A DNA stretch of 64,000 nt from Paraescarpia echinospica (Eukaryota; Annelida; Polychaeta; Sabellida; Siboglinidae), in the NCBI GenBank assembly GCA_020002185.1, contig CM034531.1:87642546-87706545 (forward strand), given 5' to 3'. A program made the translations under genes and the position numbers. The notes beneath the pieces were generated by a model. The model was not told where the DNA came from, made no database searches, and was given only the letters and a program-made list of their open reading frames with translations. Below, in pieces: positions 1 to 22,998 of this stretch (positions are counted from its first letter, which is position 1; every line of letters begins with the position of its first letter).

Positions 1-3241
<3,241 letters not shown>

Positions 3242-3700
3242 GAGTCAAGAAAACATGCGGCATTACATCACCAATGGTCACAGTCGTCGGGGGTATTGCA
3301 GCGAAATCCATCCAGTAACATGTGTCGTACATGTGGACATATGGCGGACTATCTTGACAAAGAAACGCTGAATATTTACGTTGGAAACATCAATGTGTCA
3401 TCTGATCGGAAAGCATGATGTTGTAATTGTTTGTTCGCTTATTACTGCATTATTTTACAATGCATTATCCAAGAAGTATTACTAATAACGTGTGACGGGC
3501 ATGTATTGTTACTGTCGAAAATCACACGGGGATTTGATCAGAAATGCACTTTGGCAATTCTGAATATGCTAATATCACGTTGCATAATATATGTGTGATG
3601 TGCTTTTTTGTTTTCGCAATAATAATTATTGTTTGCCGGTATTTTATCGACGGATATTATTTACCATAACTGGTTGTTTTGATATTATTCTGCTTATTCT

Positions 3701-3807
3701 AATAAAGAAACAACGTGCGTTCATTGGTCATTTTCGTTTTCTGTTTTATTCACTCCATATAACGTCATCATATTTTTGTGTACGCTGCTATATAAATAAA
3801 GAATAAA
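3701..3807 (+). promoter_or_regulatory. Candidate poly(A) signals of gene A
   Basis: AATAAA occurs at 3701-3706, 3795-3800 and 3802-3807, about 460-570 bases after the gene A stop codon. This is a plausible 3' UTR length. No transcript evidence is available. Confidence 0.5.
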
Positions 3808-3970
3808 AACCGAGAAATAGTAATGTAAATAGTTTGTGGTTATAAATTAAAGGATACGCCTGTCATTGTTATATAATGGTAATGATCACAATTTCACACA
3901 CTGCATTTTAGCTTCATCAATATTCACAGTTCGATTAACCAAAATACAACTATCGGAATTAGTAAATATC

Positions 3971-3976
3971 TTTATT
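3971..3976 (-). promoter_or_regulatory. Candidate poly(A) signal of gene B
   Basis: TTTATT on the plus strand is AATAAA on the minus strand, about 510 bases downstream of the gene B stop. Together with the gene A signals it leaves only about 160 bases between the two convergent 3' ends. Confidence 0.4.
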
Positions 3977-4482
3977 GTGGATCGAAAATCGTACATGTTG
4001 GCACGCTCACAATATAATGCGTTAGCATTTATGCCAATCCATTATTAATAGCTAGTATTCAACATTTAAAAATATAATAATATTATTACATTGTGTTTAC
4101 ATGATTAAAAAATTATCAACGTTCAGTGCACATCCATATACATATCCATAGCCGATATATACAGTCCACCAAAAGAGTGATAAAGAAGCACAAGTTGTGT
4201 TGTTGTTCTGCAACAACTACTGCAGCAGTGTAAGTGGCAGACTTTGTTGTAAAGTCCCTTAGTGACCTTCACAACAATGATATGACAATAGCGAAAACAA
4301 TGCATCGGTGAATGAAGCCACGTGTGGAAAAAGGTGAATAATCCCAGTTCGACAGTACTGTATGTTGCACACATTGTCCCAAGCAGAATGTATTGCACGT
4401 CTCATTCGCTATCACACATAAAACATTAATCCCTTTTGGCTTCTTGGGGGTCGTTCGGAAATCCGGCGCAACACTATGAACT

Positions 4483-14116
<9,634 letters not shown>

Positions 14117-14626
14117 TTTCAGCTACTGTCTGGCAGCGAAGAAGCGCGGTTAATTGGACACAAGTCGGAGGCTGTCGATAGGTTTTCAGTGCTGAAAGCT
14201 GTGCAACATAACACAGTAGAAGTGTCGAATAATATACTCGATGTGATCAAATCCGCAAAGTGACACGAGAGTGAATAAATTGGATTAATTTTAGCATGAT
14301 TGTCTACCTGTTAAACATAAAAAAGTACTGAGTATTAACTATGGACCAGTTAGCTGATTCTGGAATCAGATTAAGAGAAACGCCCATTAAAAAATATAAT
14401 ATTAGTATTGATGAAGGTACACGGAAATGACAAGAGCAGCTATTTCGCTAAGCATGGTACATTTTATCGTATGCTACGTTTCACTAAACTAAACAGTTAA
14501 CATGGTTCACGAAATGAATACTTCAAACGCTATCCCATTGGCCTTCTCAAGTATGCAATAGTTTGCCGCCACTCCCAGCAAAGTTCGATGTGACGGCAGC
14601 GTTTATACTGACGCTCAGCGGGCACA

Positions 14627-14961
<335 letters not shown>

Positions 14962-16683
14962 TAATTTCATTGATCGCTGTGCAAAATATGGTAATATTTT
15001 AGATAGTTGGTTCTCTGATAAACATCGTACTGTATAGCTATTAATAACAAAGTACAAGACTGACCCAGTAGCTTGAGGGAGAGTAGTTACGTCCATACCT
15101 ACAGTCAACGAACAGACAATCCTAACTACAAGCCGCGGTGTTGGACAGCGATATATCGAGCAGCAGCGGTCAATCGCGTGTTGGCGAAGCAATGCATCGG
15201 AGCTCCAAAACACAAATAACACTCACCAATGAACTGCCGAACAAATGTATAATATACTTTCGAATCAATTGTCGTTCACGTGTTCCTCTGTAACGTCTTC
15301 GCAGCTACTGCGTGACTCTATAATTCACGTCAACTTAAGTAAAATATGTGCTGAAGTTATATCGTTTCATTTCATTTGATAAATCAATAAACCGTCCGCA
15401 CGTTAAATGGCAACATGGCTGTTGTGGTGCATGTTTGTGCCAACTGGCATTAATCCAGTACTGGCAAAGTCTCGGACGTTTCCCAAAAGTCACTGGCACT
15501 CCTGGCTATTTGTGTTCTAAAGTATTTATGTTCAAAGGCGCTGTGGATTGCATGTACTGAATGCTGAAATACAGATCTGGCACGCACGCCCATGCACACT
15601 TAACAAAACGACAGCGTAGTATATAATTAATTTACTGCGCGTATTATATCTGCTTCAATGGGTCACTTGGCACCGTTTTCCGACCACGCATTTATTATTT
15701 GTTTGTGTAGTCAGAATTTGGCCTAGAAATACTGTGTTTAATATAATGAACACGAAGTACTATTGAGCATAACTTCCTCTTGCAAAAACGTCATCAAAAT
15801 AGAACTCCTATTATGGGTTGGCATGGCAGAATCACATCCACGTGGTCCAACCTGGGTGCCGGTCTTTGACCGGTAGCTTAGTGTTCTGCCCCTCACCGTT
15901 GGGCAGGGTTCCTAGCGATGTTGCTTAGAACGAGTTTGGAATTCCAGTATGTCGGATAGTAATCAAGACTTCGAGTTAGAGGGAGCTGCTGCTTCCCCAA
16001 GCGCAACAGAGTGAATAGTAGATGGGGCTGGCTTTACAGCCGGTGTCAACCCCAGTAGGAATGGTGATGAGCTGCTTAGATGTCTTGCCTCATATATCTA
16101 TACCTGTGCTTGTGCAGTTGTGAATACGTAAGACATGGAACAAAACATGAAGAATTGTACATAACTCTGCTTATACTATCCTCAGCCGTAATTAGTTACT
16201 AATGGAAGATCTCTACCAATACGTATTCGTTGCAGCATCTCACCGTAACCAAATATACATACTCCTTGTACTGCCGTCTCAATTGCTTACAACCATTGTG
16301 TCATAATCTGTACATCTAGACTTCCGTGAATAAACATCGCCTTCATGTTTCAATTACAATTGATGTATCTAGTTGTTCTACTTGTTGTTTCTAGTTGTTC
16401 GTGATTTTGATCCAGCTGCTATAGTCGAGCGCCTGTCAACTCGTATTCATTGCGCCGCAGGAGCTATTTAATTTCATGTCGTCTGTGTCAAACGGTGCAG
16501 TAACGCCACGTGTTTAGCGAATTATCATTCAGTGTGATGCATTATCAAGTCAGCATTTCATTGAATTAGGGTAAAGCGTTTCGTAATCACGTGGCGGCTC
16601 TTTTCATGTTTTTTCTTATTATTATTAGTGTTACAATAATACTAATACTACTACTACTAATAATAATACTGCCATATTTAGCC
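14962..16683. other. Unassigned intergenic DNA
   Basis: No homologous exon, RNA gene or clear repeat was recognised. The ORFs here, the longest about 70 codons, have no features that set them apart from chance. The segment 15860-16080 is more GC-rich than its surroundings and may be an old repeat fragment, but I cannot name it. Confidence 0.4.
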
Positions 16684-17030
16684 CGAGAGCCCAGAGCGTT
16701 TATTTATGTAAAAAAGGCCAAAGTGTTTGACCCCAAGTATTGGAGGAACCGTCCCCCGATATCACAAAGATGAGTTGCTGCCGGGTCTTGGGTGGTGGAA
16801 TGTCCCCTAAATCAACCCCTGAAGTGGACATAAAATAACCTATATTTATGTGAACAGCGTCAAGGTTAAAACAATTTCAACAGTTTCCCTGGTGTTTCCC
16901 GAGTACGGAATGACTAATGCCAGCAACCTTAAGTGGTGGAATCCCCCTGACAGCAACCCCTGAAGATTGACAAAACAGTATTTATTCGCGCAAACACCTA
17001 GCGGATTTCGTAGTCCGGTAGATGGCGCCA
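16684..17030 (+). repeat. Left inverted terminal repeat
   Basis: Pairs with 18755-19100 on the opposite strand, at roughly 80-85% identity by eye with small indels. Confidence 0.75.
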
Positions 17031-17061
17031 ATCGATATGCGGCGAGATTTTAACAATATTT

Positions 17062-17130
17062 CAACCCAGAGAATTAACTCTAGATGGCAGGTGGACAAGG
17101 AAATCCTTTGGCTTATCGGTAATCCAACCC
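17062..17130 (-). mobile_element. CR1-like LINE 3'-end fragment
   Basis: This stretch carries AGAGAATTAACTCTAGATGG and CAGGTGGACAAGGAA, identical or nearly so to the 3' end of the CR1-like element at 45245-45310 and to the inverted copy near 53700-53765. It is a heavily 5'-truncated insertion inside the inverted-repeat element. Confidence 0.8.
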
Positions 17131-17148
17131 TACAGAGCCTACACCAGA

Positions 17149-17496
17149 ATGAGTGGTGGGAGTGAGAAGGAGCCACTGGCCAAGATCCGTAAAATCAACT
17201 GTGCATCTCTCCCCTTGTTGCAAACTCTTACCAACCAGATCTTGAGAGCACATTTTGCTGCACGGATGTGGAAGAGGGCCGACCAGCCTGACCCGACTTG
17301 CAAGGCGAAGCCCACTGACTGTGGATGGGCAGAGAAGTCAGGCAGTTTGGAGCTGGAGTGGTTCCAAGGGAGTGCACTGCTGGAATCTTTGTCAGCAACT
17401 CACGTTAATGCCGAAGACGTAGTCAGAGCTATGGACGGTGAAAATTCGGACGTCTGGACAGACGATGGCAGTGACGAGAGCGACGAAGATATATAA
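17149..17496 (+). CDS. Hypothetical 115-codon ORF inside the inverted-repeat element
   Basis: Starts MSGGSEKEPLAKIRK and ends in a very acidic tail (DDGSDESDEDI) before TAA. The middle reads LPLLQTLTNQILRAHFAARM followed by GWAEKSGSLELEWFQG. This loosely recalls the C-terminal segment of proteins seen in invertebrate mobile elements, with an LP...L.RA.F...W pattern and then GW...L.I.W. I cannot name the family. It may be the tail of a former element-encoded protein whose 5' part is gone. Its last codons plus downstream sequence resemble the unit of the 52-bp minisatellite at 18453-18690. Confidence 0.35.
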   Translation: MSGGSEKEPLAKIRKINCASLPLLQTLTNQILRAHFAARMWKRADQPDPTCKAKPTDCGWAEKSGSLELEWFQGSALLESLSATHVNAEDVVRAMDGENSDVWTDDGSDESDEDI

Positions 17497-18084
17497 ACAC
17501 TACTCCTGTGTATGTCGCGTCTGTACTGATGATAGTCCTTTTTCAAAATGAATGCATGCGTCGTCACTTTAATCTAAAAACGAGGCTAACCTAGCATCTC
17601 CTTTCGCGTATTTAGCAATTAGTATGTGAGCAATATGGTTTAGTGTTGTTTTCCCTGTTGCTTCTCCCATTCTAGGAAAGAAAACACTCTATAATTCCAT
17701 TATTCCCAAAAGGATATTGATCTTCAAAATGTGTGGTTTAAAATATTAAAAGAGATCCCGGTACAAACTTCCAGATATGTGTCTTGTAGTGATCATTGTT
17801 TAGTATCGTTGCGCGCCATAAGTTCCTACATCGTCCAGTTCAGTGTCCCTTTAGTATTACATCGTGTTTTATTTTCGGTTTGACTGCTCCGGTGAACATA
17901 TATTTTGAACTTGCAGCTACATTAGGCAATAAACCTTGCTGGTATGATATATTTGTGTTTATAAGCGATTAGATTTGAGAAAACCAACAAAATACCTGGT
18001 TACCACGGAATTTCACGATGAACGAACTTGGGCAACTGTAGTATACATACTTACATTGCATGATGTGGTCATTAACACACATTG

Positions 18085-18445
18085 TGCGTAACTGCCCCTC
18101 AACAGGTAATTGTCCCATGTCCCACCGCTGGTAACTGTCCCAATGAAGATAATGTCTCACCACGGATAACTCTGCTCTGTACCACAACAGGAAACTGTCC
18201 TACCAAAGGTAACTGTCTCACTACAGGTAACTGTCCCCTGTTCCACCACGGGTAGCTCTCCCTGTCCACCACAAGTAACTGTCTCATATCCTACTACAGG
18301 TAATTGTCGCTAGTCCCACCGCAGGTAACTATCCCACCATAGGAAACTGTCCTACCAGACGTAACTCCCCCCTCTCCTACTACAAGTAACTGTCCCCTGT
18401 CCCACAACAGGTAAATGTCCCACCAGAGGGAATTGCCCCCTCTCC
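18085..18445. repeat. Minisatellite, unit about 20 bp
   Basis: At least 15 imperfect copies of a unit like CCACCACAGGTAACTGTCCC, with variants at most positions. No ORF is conserved through it. Confidence 0.85.
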
Positions 18446-18452
18446 TACTGCA

Positions 18453-18690
18453 AGAAGATATTTGAACAGTTATCCTGTCGCGTCTGTACTGACGATAGTG
18501 TGCTGAAGATATATGAACAGTTACCCTGTCACGTCTGTACTGATGATGTGTGTGTGGTAAATATATGCTATTATCAGTTATCCTGTCGCGTTTGTATGTA
18601 CTGAAAAGCAGAGTAAATAGTCATCCTGTCGCGTCTGTACTAATGATGGACGTGCTGAAAATATAATTATGAACAGTTAACCTGTCGCAT
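18453..18690. repeat. Minisatellite, unit about 52 bp, five copies
   Basis: GAAGATATAT-type starts recur at about 18453, 18505, 18557, 18609 and 18655. Each is followed by AACAGTTA and CCTGTCGCGTCTGTACTGAT. The same string occurs once at 17490-17540, directly at the end of the hypothetical ORF, so the array seems to have grown from that ORF's 3' end. Confidence 0.8.
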
Positions 18691-18754
18691 AGTCCTGTGC
18701 ATCACTAAGTTAATTTGTTATGTTGCAATTGTATTGTTAGCACAGCTGTTTTAC

Positions 18755-19100
18755 AACGGCTCCATCTACCGGACTACGGAATCCGCTAGGTGTTTGCGCG
18801 AATAAATAGTTTCGTCAATCTTTGGTGGTTGCTGTCAGGGGGATTTCAATACTTCAAGTTGCTGTCATTAGTCATTCCGTATTCGGGGAACACCAGGGAA
18901 ACTTTTGAAACTGTTTTTAGCCTTGGCGCTGTTCACATAGATAAAGGTACTTGTTTGGCCACTTCAAGGGGTGATTTAGGGGGCATTCCACCACGCAAGA
19001 CCCGGCAGCAACTCATTTTTGTGATGTCGGGGGATGGTTACTCCAACACATGGGATCAAACACTTTGGCCCTTTTTACATATGTAAAAGTGCTGGGCTCC
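18755..19100 (-). repeat. Right inverted terminal repeat
   Basis: Inverted copy of 16684-17030. The outer ends share a GAGCCCAG-type motif, and the inner ends share CCGGTAGATGG. Confidence 0.75.
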
Positions 19101-19868
19101 AGCTCTATTGATGCAATGATACGTATTTATCACCTCAGTTATCGTTGCCTCAGTGCTGTTGCAATTGGCTTGTTTAATAGTGCTGGCACCTGGCGAATAC
19201 GGTAGCTATAATATGATAATAGACGCACATTATAGACAGGGGAGCAACAATTCATAATTGGACGCAATTTTATTTCCATCGACTTCAATGCGCATATGCG
19301 TAGAATATCAAATTACTAGAAAATCTCACAAGTGATACTATCATGTTCCTTTTGTATTACGCATATCTTGTTGCATGTTTGTAAAGTTAGTTTTAATGAC
19401 AATGTTAACTAATAGAAACTTTCGGAAGCCGAGAAAATTTTAAATAGTCAAACTGTATTTTTGTCAGCACCACAATTCCACCTGCTTTTTTCATAAGCAT
19501 TATAAATACGATTCTCTGCCTAACAACGATGTGGATACGCTACACAAAGCTTGTTTTACTTTTGTAAAATAATAGGTATCTAGAGATAATTAGTAATTAT
19601 TGTAATTTTACTGCCATAAAATACAATAAAATACAGCATCGCATGAGTGTTATAGCAAGAGACATATCTCAGCTAGATGCAACATGTCTTAATTTGTACT
19701 GGTAGTGCAATTTGTTCTGCCCATCGTTTAGATTGGGTATTATTGAGTAAAACATTGAATTTGTTTCTGTCATCTACCCCCCTTTACCATGGCAACAAAC
19801 AAACTGTCCACACTTTGAATGAAAGCTAAAATTGCCAAGGTTTTTTTAAAAGATCCAAATATGTTGAA
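19101..19868. other. Unassigned AT-rich DNA
   Basis: No gene or repeat recognised between the inverted-repeat element and the Penelope-like element. Confidence 0.4.
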
Positions 19869-19913
19869 TAAGCAAATTTTTTTATTCATAAATATATAAA
19901 TTCGACTCACTTC

Positions 19914-19946
19914 GACGTTTCGACCGCCTTCGGCGTCCTTCTTCAG
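19914..19946 (-). ncRNA. Hammerhead ribozyme-like core in Penelope-like element copy 1
   Basis: On the minus strand CTGAAGA (fits CUGANGA) is followed by a hairpin GACGCC-GAA-GGCGGTC, then GAAAC and GTC, a hammerhead core with an extremely short helix III. Flanks CAGTTC and GAAGTG can form helix I with one mismatch. Hammerheads with minimal helix III are known from Penelope-like elements. Activity is untested. Confidence 0.65.
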
Positions 19947-21305
19947 GAACTGATCTTCCTCTCATCGCCAGATGGCGTGGCGAGCAGGTTGTCCCACACG
20001 TGACTCAATAGGTAGCCCCCCTCAACTCTATTCATTGTAGGTGTAGTCTTTCTGATCCAGATGGCCTCTTTGATCCATCGCGCATCTCTGTCTGTATCTC
20101 TATTGCACCCTTCCAGTATATGACACAGTTTTGCTGTCCGCATAGTCAGTTATAGCCGACTTGTGTTCAATGTCGAATCTGTCCTTTTTCCTCGAGTGAA
20201 ACGTCTGGTTGTCACGGTTTCGATTTCTTTCATATGTTCTTCTAGCCTCGTATGTTCTTTCCGTTTCCCCAATGTAAGTCTTGTTGCAGATATTACATGG
20301 GATTTGGTATAGACAGTCGGTCTTCTTTCTGTCTTCCACTTTGTCTTTTGGGTGTACTAATATTTTTCTGAGATTTCGGTGTGGTCTGACAGTGGACGCT
20401 ACATCACGATATTTCAGTATGCGTTGTGCCGGTTCTGTCACTCCTTGAACATATGGTAAAGTAACCATGTCTATGGACATGTCTCTGTTATTCCTGTCCT
20501 TGATCTTTCTCCTCTGGTTTTGTTGTTGGTCCTTCATTTCCTTATGGTCCAACTTGGGTATCCACACTAATGTAGCGTCTTCTTGACGGGCTCCTCCTCT
20601 TTCTGACTGCCCTCTGGCTCAGTTACGATGTTACTGCATCTGTCTAGCAATGTTTTGATGACACCCATTTTCTGATGTAGCGGATGGTGTGAATTAAAGT
20701 TCAGATAATGGTCGGTGTGGGTCTTCTTCCGATACACTAGGAGTTTGACCGTTCCATCCTCTTTCCGTACCAGTAGTGTGTCAGTGTGTCTAGGAACGGC
20801 AGTGACCTCCTCATTATCTTCTTCAAACGTGAGCTTCATGTTGCCTGTTGCATCAATGGTGTTGATGTGATCTGTCATTTGTTGTTGACACCCTTCCTCA
20901 CAATTTCCATTACGTCATCTACGTATCGCTTCCATAGTCTGGGCTGACATGTTACTGAAGCTGTCGCGATGGCATGTTTTTTCCAGTCATTCCATGAATA
21001 GGTTGGCTATTACCGGTGTCACCGGGCTTCGCATCGCTGTTCCAAACTTCTGTTGGTAAATTGTGCCCCTGAAGCTGACGTATGTTGTTGTTACAACAAA
21101 CTTCAACAGCTCCACCATGTCATCCACGTGTAGATGTGTCCTTAGTTTCAGTGTCGAGTCCTCCTTTAGTCGTTTTCTGATGATGTGCAATGTCTCATCA
21201 ATTGGGGTGTTGGTAAAGAAAGACACTACATCATGTGACAAGAAAATTTCATCTTATTATCACACTTGCCATTTCATTAGCTTAGTGCTAGGAGTTCTTG
21301 ATGTA

Positions 21306-21361
21306 GGTCGAAACGTCGAAGTGAGTCGAATTTATATAGTTGTGAATTAAGAAATTTGCTT
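21306..21361 (+). repeat. Inverted terminal copy of Penelope-like element copy 1
   Basis: GGTCGAAACGTCGAAGTGAG and the AT-rich sequence after it are the reverse complement of the left end (19869-19933). The 5' half of the hammerhead (CTGANGA and helix II) is missing here, so this end keeps only the GAAACGTC half. Confidence 0.75.
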
Positions 21362-22998
21362 AGTTAATTATTCTTCCAACTTTTATGAACATTTTAACGA
21401 GACCAAATATATTATAACACTGCTATAACATTCCTACTAACTTAGCGATTTTAACTAAAGATCCCTAAAACATTTATAATTCATTTGCCTTTGTTTATAT
21501 GAATTTGAAAAGATAGTGTTATTGTAAAGGCAACCTTTGTCGACACATTTTTGTATACTACTCCCAAGATATTTGACATGACCACAACATTGCTTCAACA
21601 CATTTTAAAGAATATGCTGTAGAATACAAAAATGTAAACATGAAGATTATCATCAATTTGAAGGAGTGTAATTTGTCGTTGCCTAAAAAGTGATATCTTG
21701 TAAATTACTGAATAATGGGATTAATAAAAAACTAGCCTAAAATACACATACATGTAAAGCAATTTTAAAATAATTCCTGTTTAGTAAGCACTGCACGCCT
21801 TTAAAAATCGATGCCGTAAACCTTTATTTTGTAAGAATTACACTAGGTACACATCTGAAGTTATTGATTATTAAAATAATGCCCTTTGGCAATCACTAAA
21901 AAATAACACCTCCAACGTCGTTTTTCATGTAAAACATTGTTCAGTTAATGGCACTATTGAGTGGAGGTATTCATCTTCCTCTTTCCACCAGTTCGGCTAT
22001 TTTCAATCTGTTGGTGTTCAAAATGTACATACAAATAAGCTTATCAGTTTCTTTTAGGAAACTGAGCCTAAATATGAGTTAACTATAATTCAAATGGAAA
22101 GGAAATGCAAGAGATCTTTGTTATGCTGATTCTGGCCAACTTTTAAGCAGCTCCTACGTAATTATGCATTAGTCGTATACATTGCACTCCAGATAACTCG
22201 GACATGTTGATTTTCATTTGATTTGATCTTTGTGTCAGTTCTCGTCCTATATGGTCCCAATACCTAATACTTGAAGCAGTAAGGCTTGATTTGAAGACAG
22301 AACTGTAAGTAGAATTGTTTTTAATATGTTCATGTTAAAACTTATGTATACAAATGTGTAGATCTGATAGTTTCCAAATTCGTTCATCGCGAAATTCCGT
22401 AGCAAAAGGGTATTGTGTACTTTTACCAAACCTGAATTTCCTGAAACTTTTATATCGAATGATTATAATAACATGCCAACCAGGTTTGTTAACAAATGTA
22501 GCTGCCAGGGCAACAAAAACGTTCACCGATGCATTCATACAAAAGGGAAAACTGACTTGCATAATGCATGAAATTAGCCAGCCTAGGAGTCGGACACGTA
22601 ATAAAAAAAAGTAGGCGCAGCCGGGCGTAGCTAGTAACCGTAGCGTAGGCGTAGCTTTACTCTTGAATTTTTCACAAATCACCTATCGAAAATTGATGTA
22701 TCAATTTTGATTTTTCTTTTACATTTCAGTTTGCCGTAGCAACAGCTATTTGATAAAAATATAAAACAAAATAAATCAGCCACGTGAACTTTCCATTGAC
22801 ACCCATTTTATTATTATTACCTGACACAGGAACGAAGGCGTGTCGGTCTCCATCCTGTTCGCCTGACGTTGCTGTAGTCGTAGTCGTAGTAATGTCGTAG
22901 TAATATTTAGTAATTAAATACATATGTGCAGCGTCAGAGAAAGTGCATTGTATAGGTATTCAGAAATATGCATCGAACCAGCCACAGTTACATCACAT
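21362..22998. other. Unassigned DNA downstream of gene C
   Basis: No coding exon recognised. Plus-strand TTTATT near 22807-22812 is a candidate minus-strand AATAAA for gene C, about 190 bases after its stop. Confidence 0.35.

Larger units (their letters stand above)
16684..19100. mobile_element. Element with long inverted terminal repeats (about 2.4 kb), putative DNA transposon
   Basis: Sequence from about 16684-17030 recurs in inverted orientation at 18755-19100. Shared blocks include GCCAAAGTGTTTGA, GAGTTGCTGCCGGGTCTTG, GAACAGCG and AGTCCGGTAGATGG. The interior holds one small ORF, a CR1 3'-end fragment and two minisatellites. No transposase motif is visible, so the class is unknown. Long inverted ends with a decayed interior suggest a non-autonomous DNA transposon or foldback element (inference). 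Confidence 0.65.
19869..21361 (-). mobile_element. Penelope-like retroelement, copy 1 (5'-truncated, decayed)
   Basis: Minus-strand frames encode a Penelope-type reverse transcriptase. HDVVSFFTNTPIDETL and QQKFGTAMRSPVTPVIANL lie at 21241-20987, and the catalytic YVDD at 20925-20914. A GIY-YIG endonuclease follows at 20567-20100 (CLYQIPCNICNKTYIGETER). RT followed by GIY-YIG is diagnostic of the Penelope group (family knowledge). The frame is broken near 20880 and 20567, and everything upstream of RT motif A is missing. Both ends carry the same sequence in inverted orientation (19869-19933 and 21306-21361). Confidence 0.85.
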
